DNA of 64,000 nucleotides from Panopea generosa. Its lineage: Eukaryota; Mollusca; Bivalvia; Adapedonta; Hiatellidae. The position numbers were made by a program, and so were the translations under genes. Positions within the stretch are counted from its first letter, which is position 1. Each line of letters opens with the position of its first letter. A model generated the notes under the pieces. The model did not search any database. It was not told where the DNA came from and saw nothing but the letters and a program-made list of their open reading frames with translations. The stretch covers positions 86,400,056 through 86,464,055 of the forward strand of contig CM055899.1 of NCBI GenBank assembly GCA_029582155.1, given 5' to 3'. Positions 60,435-64,000 of this stretch are shown piece after piece.

Positions 60435-60861
60435 CCCGTGTGGTTCCGGCTAAGAATAGAATCACTGCCAATCTCTGCAGAGGGGTAGGAATCCTCCGAA
60501 TGGGTGTCATGTTCATTTTATCATTTTTTGTCATGTTCACTATTGTGGTTAAATTATCAACCCCTGTGTGGTTTCAGGGAGCTATATGAGTGATGGCAAG
60601 AATATGACCACTGTTGCTCATGCATGTCGTAAAAAGCGACAATTTGAGAAATACGATAGAATTTGCTGAAACTCTGCAGTTCTGCAGGTATCAAGGTTCT
60701 AGGTTCATTCTGCATATTCATTTGTTGGTGTATTTTTGTTTAAATCTGTATGTTAATTTGTTGTTTTTGTACATGTAGAGTGAATCTGGAATCTTCCTTC
60801 CTATTGGCGCCGAATAACCTATAATGTGTTGGTACGCCGTAAAACCCTATTCATTCATTCA
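60435..60861 (+). mobile_element. SINE S3, full copy, with 12-bp target-site duplication
   Basis: Starts gcccgtgtggttccggctaa, ends aaaaccctattcattcattc att. TTATACGTTGCA on both sides (60423-60434, 60862-60873). 427 bp. Head does not clearly show A and B boxes, so its RNA origin is open. Confidence 0.88.
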
Positions 60862-60884
60862 TTATACGTTGCAATGTTTAGATG

Positions 60885-61039
60885 GTTCGAACATCACAGC
60901 GTGAGAATTTTATTTCGGCCCTAGGCTGAGATAGAAATTTCTTGCACACCGGATAAGGATATCTGCATTTTTATGGGGGTTAAACATTTCTATCTCACCC
61001 TAGAGCTGAGATAAAATTCTCGCGCTGTGACATGAACCA
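60885..61039. mobile_element. Small foldback MITE, ~155 bp
   Basis: Ends ggttcgaacatcacagcgtg and, in reverse, ggttcatgtcacagcgcgag, then gagaattttat on both. TTTAGATG lies at 60877-60884 and 61040-61047 (or TTTAGA if TG belongs to the TIR). The loop also has complementary gagatagaaat / atttctatctc phrases. Confidence 0.78.
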
Positions 61040-61195
61040 TTTAGATGAATTAACATATAAAATACATGACGTTATCATATAATTAAACGTCTTAAAAAGC
61101 TAACGTTTTAAAATCAATATTGATAAATTCAGTTAAAATAATTATTCAATATGATTGGTATGCAAGAAAAAGAATCATTCATGTTTTTATTGGTT

Positions 61196-61305
61196 CAGAT
61201 AGAAAATTCCAGCCCTTTGGATAACTGTTTTCGCAGGAACTTGCCAGAGCCTAGTTCCCGCCAAAACAGTTATCCCACGGGATGGAATTTTCTATCCAAA
61301 CCTCA
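61196..61305. mobile_element. Hairpin element, ~105 bp
   Basis: gatagaaaattccagccctt then ggataactgttttcgc pairs with gccaaaacagttatcccacg and ggaattttctatcc. A half copy is at 60325-60360 (ggataactgttttggcggga). Confidence 0.75.
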
Positions 61306-61423
61306 ACCCATGTAAGATTTCTATAATCTAACCCTGGTAAAAATGCAGATATCCTCATCCATATTTGAAAGTTATTGTATTGTATACTTTCAACATTTAT
61401 AAATTCTTTCATTTTTCTATCAG

Positions 61424-61555
61424 TGGAAGAAACGGACATCTCGGAATTAGAAAAGAAGTACTGGATGTTGAAAGCGCAATCTAAAACTGGCCGATTTGAT
61501 CAGGACACATTTAAAACACTGGTCAGTCCTACATTACCAGCAGCTCTCTGTGAAG
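61424..61555 (+). CDS. USP32: USP32 coding exon 6
   Basis: A 132-nt exon after TTCTATCAG, ending GTGAAG/GTACTA; phase 1 in and out. It encodes LEETDISELEKKYWMLKAQS then KTGRFDQDTFKTLVSP (residues 191-234). LEK-YW-LKAQS-TGRFD--TF--LVSP is diagnostic of USP32. A 487-bp inverted-repeat element begins 45 bp past the donor. Confidence 0.96.
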
Positions 61556-61600
61556 GTACTATATTTTTGTATGATATTGTCTTCCTTCCAAATTTACATA

Positions 61601-62087
61601 CAGTCAAACCTGTCTTAAACAGCCAATCAAGGTAAAGAGCAAAAGTGACCTTTTAAACAATCTGTTGCTTAGTACAGGTTAATTGCTCTGAAAGCATAAA
61701 CCTGTCTTAAGCAGTTAATAATGGGAAGAAGCAAAAGTGACCTCTTAAGACTGCTTGTTGCTTAATACAGGTTAAATTTGCAACAGCAAATGTGGCTGCT
61801 TAACCCTTTACTCCATAGATACGCGTTTTCCCGCACCAATCACAGAAGGCCTTTGAAAACAGTGCAGGAAGAGTTCAAATTGCTCGTGAAGAGCAATCTG
61901 AACACTTCCTACACTGTTTTCCACTCTGTCAGTTAATATAAACATAATTCACCCAATAATTCAAAAGCCTTCTATATTAGGTGTCCAAAGGCGTCTATAT
62001 TAGAGGTGTCCAAAGGCGTCTATATGAAGTAAAGGGTTAAGACAAGTGGCAGCTTAATAGAGGTGACCACTGACACAGGTTTTACTG
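61601..62087. mobile_element. MITE family A copy 5, enlarged
   Basis: cagtcaaacctgtcttaaac left, cacaggttttactg right, TA on both sides (61599-61600, 62088-62089). The inside holds two tandem versions of the aatcaaggtaaagagcaaaagtgac region and, at ~61800-62035, unrelated sequence with a repeated aaaggcgtctatat phrase. 487 bp against ~160 for the others. Confidence 0.75.
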
Positions 62088-62404
62088 TATATACATATAC
62101 AGTAGAATCTTATGTCGATATCAAGTAGGAACATACAAAAACTTCGACACAGCCGTACTTAAACTATAAAAAGGCAAATTTGATTTATGAGAACATGGGC
62201 TCCATTTGAGAGTTCTGTCTTGAAATATGCTTTAGATTTCTTGAGTTACTAACGTTTGAGGTACGAGGGCTAGTCATAAGTGTACTTGCATTTTCTGCAA
62301 TAAATTTGACAGAAGGACGGATGGATAGAGACAGAAATTAGTCTATAACACAAACCATGCTTTTTATTCACCATCATAATTTGGTATACAAATCCCTATT
62401 TCAG

Positions 62405-62512
62405 CATTGTTTATGGCCTTTGATGAGAACAGAGACAACCACATAGACTTCAAGGAGATAGCATGTGGTATATCTGCCTGCTGTCGAGGGCCTACGATGG
62501 AGAGACAAAAGT
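62405..62512 (+). CDS. USP32: USP32 coding exon 7 with canonical EF-hand (last exon in window)
   Basis: A 108-nt exon after TATTTCAG, ending AAAAGT/GTATGT; phase 1 in and out. Residues 235-270 read ALFMAFDENRDNHIDFKEIA then CGISACCRGPTMERQK. DENRDNHIDFKE (residues 241-252) is a complete EF-hand loop with D, N, D, H, D and E at positions 1, 3, 5, 7, 9 and 12, so calcium binding is expected. The remaining exons, including the second EF-hand, DUSP, UBL and catalytic domains, lie beyond the right edge. Confidence 0.96.
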
Positions 62513-62536
62513 GTATGTACATCTCACTGCTATCTC

Positions 62537-62648
62537 TTTTGTTCTGGGTATATAATGCGAGATTATAAGAATATTTTGTTCTGGGTGTATAATGTGAGAT
62601 TATAAGAATATTTTGTTCTGGGTGTATAATGTGAGATTATAAGAATCT
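62537..62648. repeat. 37-bp tandem repeat, 3 copies
   Basis: ttttgttctgggtgtataat, gtgagattataagaata, directly after exon 7 in intron 7. Confidence 0.92.
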
Positions 62649-62859
62649 TTCATGAAATTCACGAAAATTAGTACCCCACAAAAATCAATGATTTCACAGT
62701 ACTTGCGGATATTGGTGTGCTCTAGGTAGAACTGTTAACCTTCCAGGATCCCACATAGGGTTAACTGATTGTGGACTAACTCTCACAGACAAACAAGTAT
62801 ATGGTTTTAATAAAGAAAAAAATAAACAAATGCAATGATTTACCATTTTCTTTAAAAAT

Positions 62860-64000
62860 CATGACATCATAGCAGTGCATGGCATCATTGTAGTTCATAG
62901 CATCATAGCTGTTAATGACATCATAGCTGTTCATGGCATCATAGTAGTGTATGCCATCATTGTAGTTCATGGCATCATTGTAGTTCATGGCATCATAGTA
63001 GTGCATGACATCATTGTAGTTCATGGCATCATAATAGCGCATGACCTCATAGCAGTGTATGGCATCATTGCAGGTCATGACATCATAACAGTACATGACA
63101 TCATAGTATTACATGGCATCATATTAGTTCATGACATCAAAGCAGTTCATGGCATCGTAGTAGTGCATGCCATCATTGTAGTTCATGGCATCATAGTAGC
63201 GCATGACATCATAGCAGTGTATGGCATCATTGCAGGTCATGACATCATAGTAGTAAATAACATCATAGTAGTGTATGGCATCATTGCAGGTCATGACATC
63301 AAAGCAGTTCATGGCATCATAGTAGTGCATGCCATCACTGTAGTTCATGGCATCATAGTAGCGCATGACATCATAGCAGTGTATGGCATCATTGCAGGTC
63401 ATGACATTATAGCAGTACATGACATCATAGCAGTGTATGGCATCATTGCAGGTCATGACATCATAGCAGTACATGACATCATAGTATTACATGGCATCAA
63501 AGTAGTTCATGACATCAAAGCAGTTCATGGCATCATAGTAGTGCATGGCATCATAGTAGTGCATGCCATCATTGTAGTTCATGGCATCATAGTAGCGCAT
63601 GACATCATAGCAGTGTATGGCATCATTGCAGGTCATGACATCATAGCAGTTCATGGCATCATAGTATTACATGGCATCATAGTAGTGCATGGCATCATAG
63701 TAGTGTATGGCATCATTGGAGTTTGTGATGTCATAGTAGTGTATGGCAGCATCATTACAGCTCATGACATCATAGGAGTACATGACATAGCAGTACATGG
63801 CATCATAGTAATGTATGGCAGCATCATTACAGTTCATGACATCATTACAGTACATGACATTATAGTAGTGTATGGTATCATTGCAGTTCATGACATCATA
63901 GTAGTACATGATATAGCAGTACATGGCATTGTAGTGGTGTATGGCATCATTGCAGTTCATGAAGTCATAGTAGTGTATGGCAGCATTATTGCAGTTCATG
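62860..64000. repeat. 18-bp satellite with higher-order pattern, runs off right end
   Basis: Unit atggcatcatagtagtgc, over 60 copies. Since 18 is a multiple of three and the minus-strand frames lack stops, it creates long false ORFs of six-residue repeats (MYCYDV MTCNDA IHCYDV). Distinct unit variants recur as a block at 63163 and 63325 (162 bp = 9 units) and again near 63560 (13 units), a sign of block duplication. Confidence 0.95.

Noticed and set aside
62776-63999. Minus-strand ORFs of MNYNDAMHYYDV type
   Set aside because: Product of the 18-bp satellite; no start context, no homology and no splice signals.

Overview
This is a window of animal nuclear DNA: AT-rich, poor in long ORFs, with GT-AG introns of 0.4 to 28 kb and dense transposable elements. 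The gene content and repeat style (CT-rich minisatellites, many short inverted-repeat elements, tRNA-derived SINEs) fit a lophotrochozoan, most likely a bivalve mollusc; the species is inferred, not shown.

Two conserved protein-coding genes are present in divergent, head-to-head order, and both are cut by the window edges. On the minus strand, positions 7401 down to 606 carry the first four coding exons of MTO1, the FAD-dependent mitochondrial tRNA-modifying enzyme (GidA/MnmG family). On the plus strand, positions 11416 to 62512 carry the first seven coding exons of USP32, an EF-hand ubiquitin-specific protease. All junction phases agree and the joined exons give 253 complete MTO1 codons and 270 complete USP32 codons with no stops. 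The catalytic half of USP32 lies beyond the right edge.

Almost everything else is repeats. Between the genes (7.4-11.4 kb) lie a broken Tc1-like transposase and a non-LTR reverse transcriptase fragment. MTO1 intron 3 (between exons 3 and 2 on the plus strand) holds a truncated LINE with 15-bp target-site duplications next to a splice acceptor, and a 1.64-kb inverted-repeat element inserted in a SINE. USP32 intron 1 holds a complete but mutated mariner (1321 bp, TA duplication) inserted in a 32-bp tandem array, plus a LINE 3' fragment. Introns 2 and 3 hold a 19-bp satellite, several families of short inverted-repeat elements (one nested in another), a 1-kb near-identical duplication, retroelement and CXC-protein pseudogenes, and a 0.7-kb CpG-rich palindrome. 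Introns 4 to 7 hold a 69-bp satellite, nested SINEs and an 18-bp satellite that runs off the right end.

I found no convincing new gene system. The most unusual structures are the 1.64-kb poly-G/poly-C foldback element, the 3+3 palindromic array at 50.6-51.3 kb, the 1-kb duplication flanked by an 8-bp direct repeat, and a possible spliced non-coding transcript at 46.7-49.1 kb.
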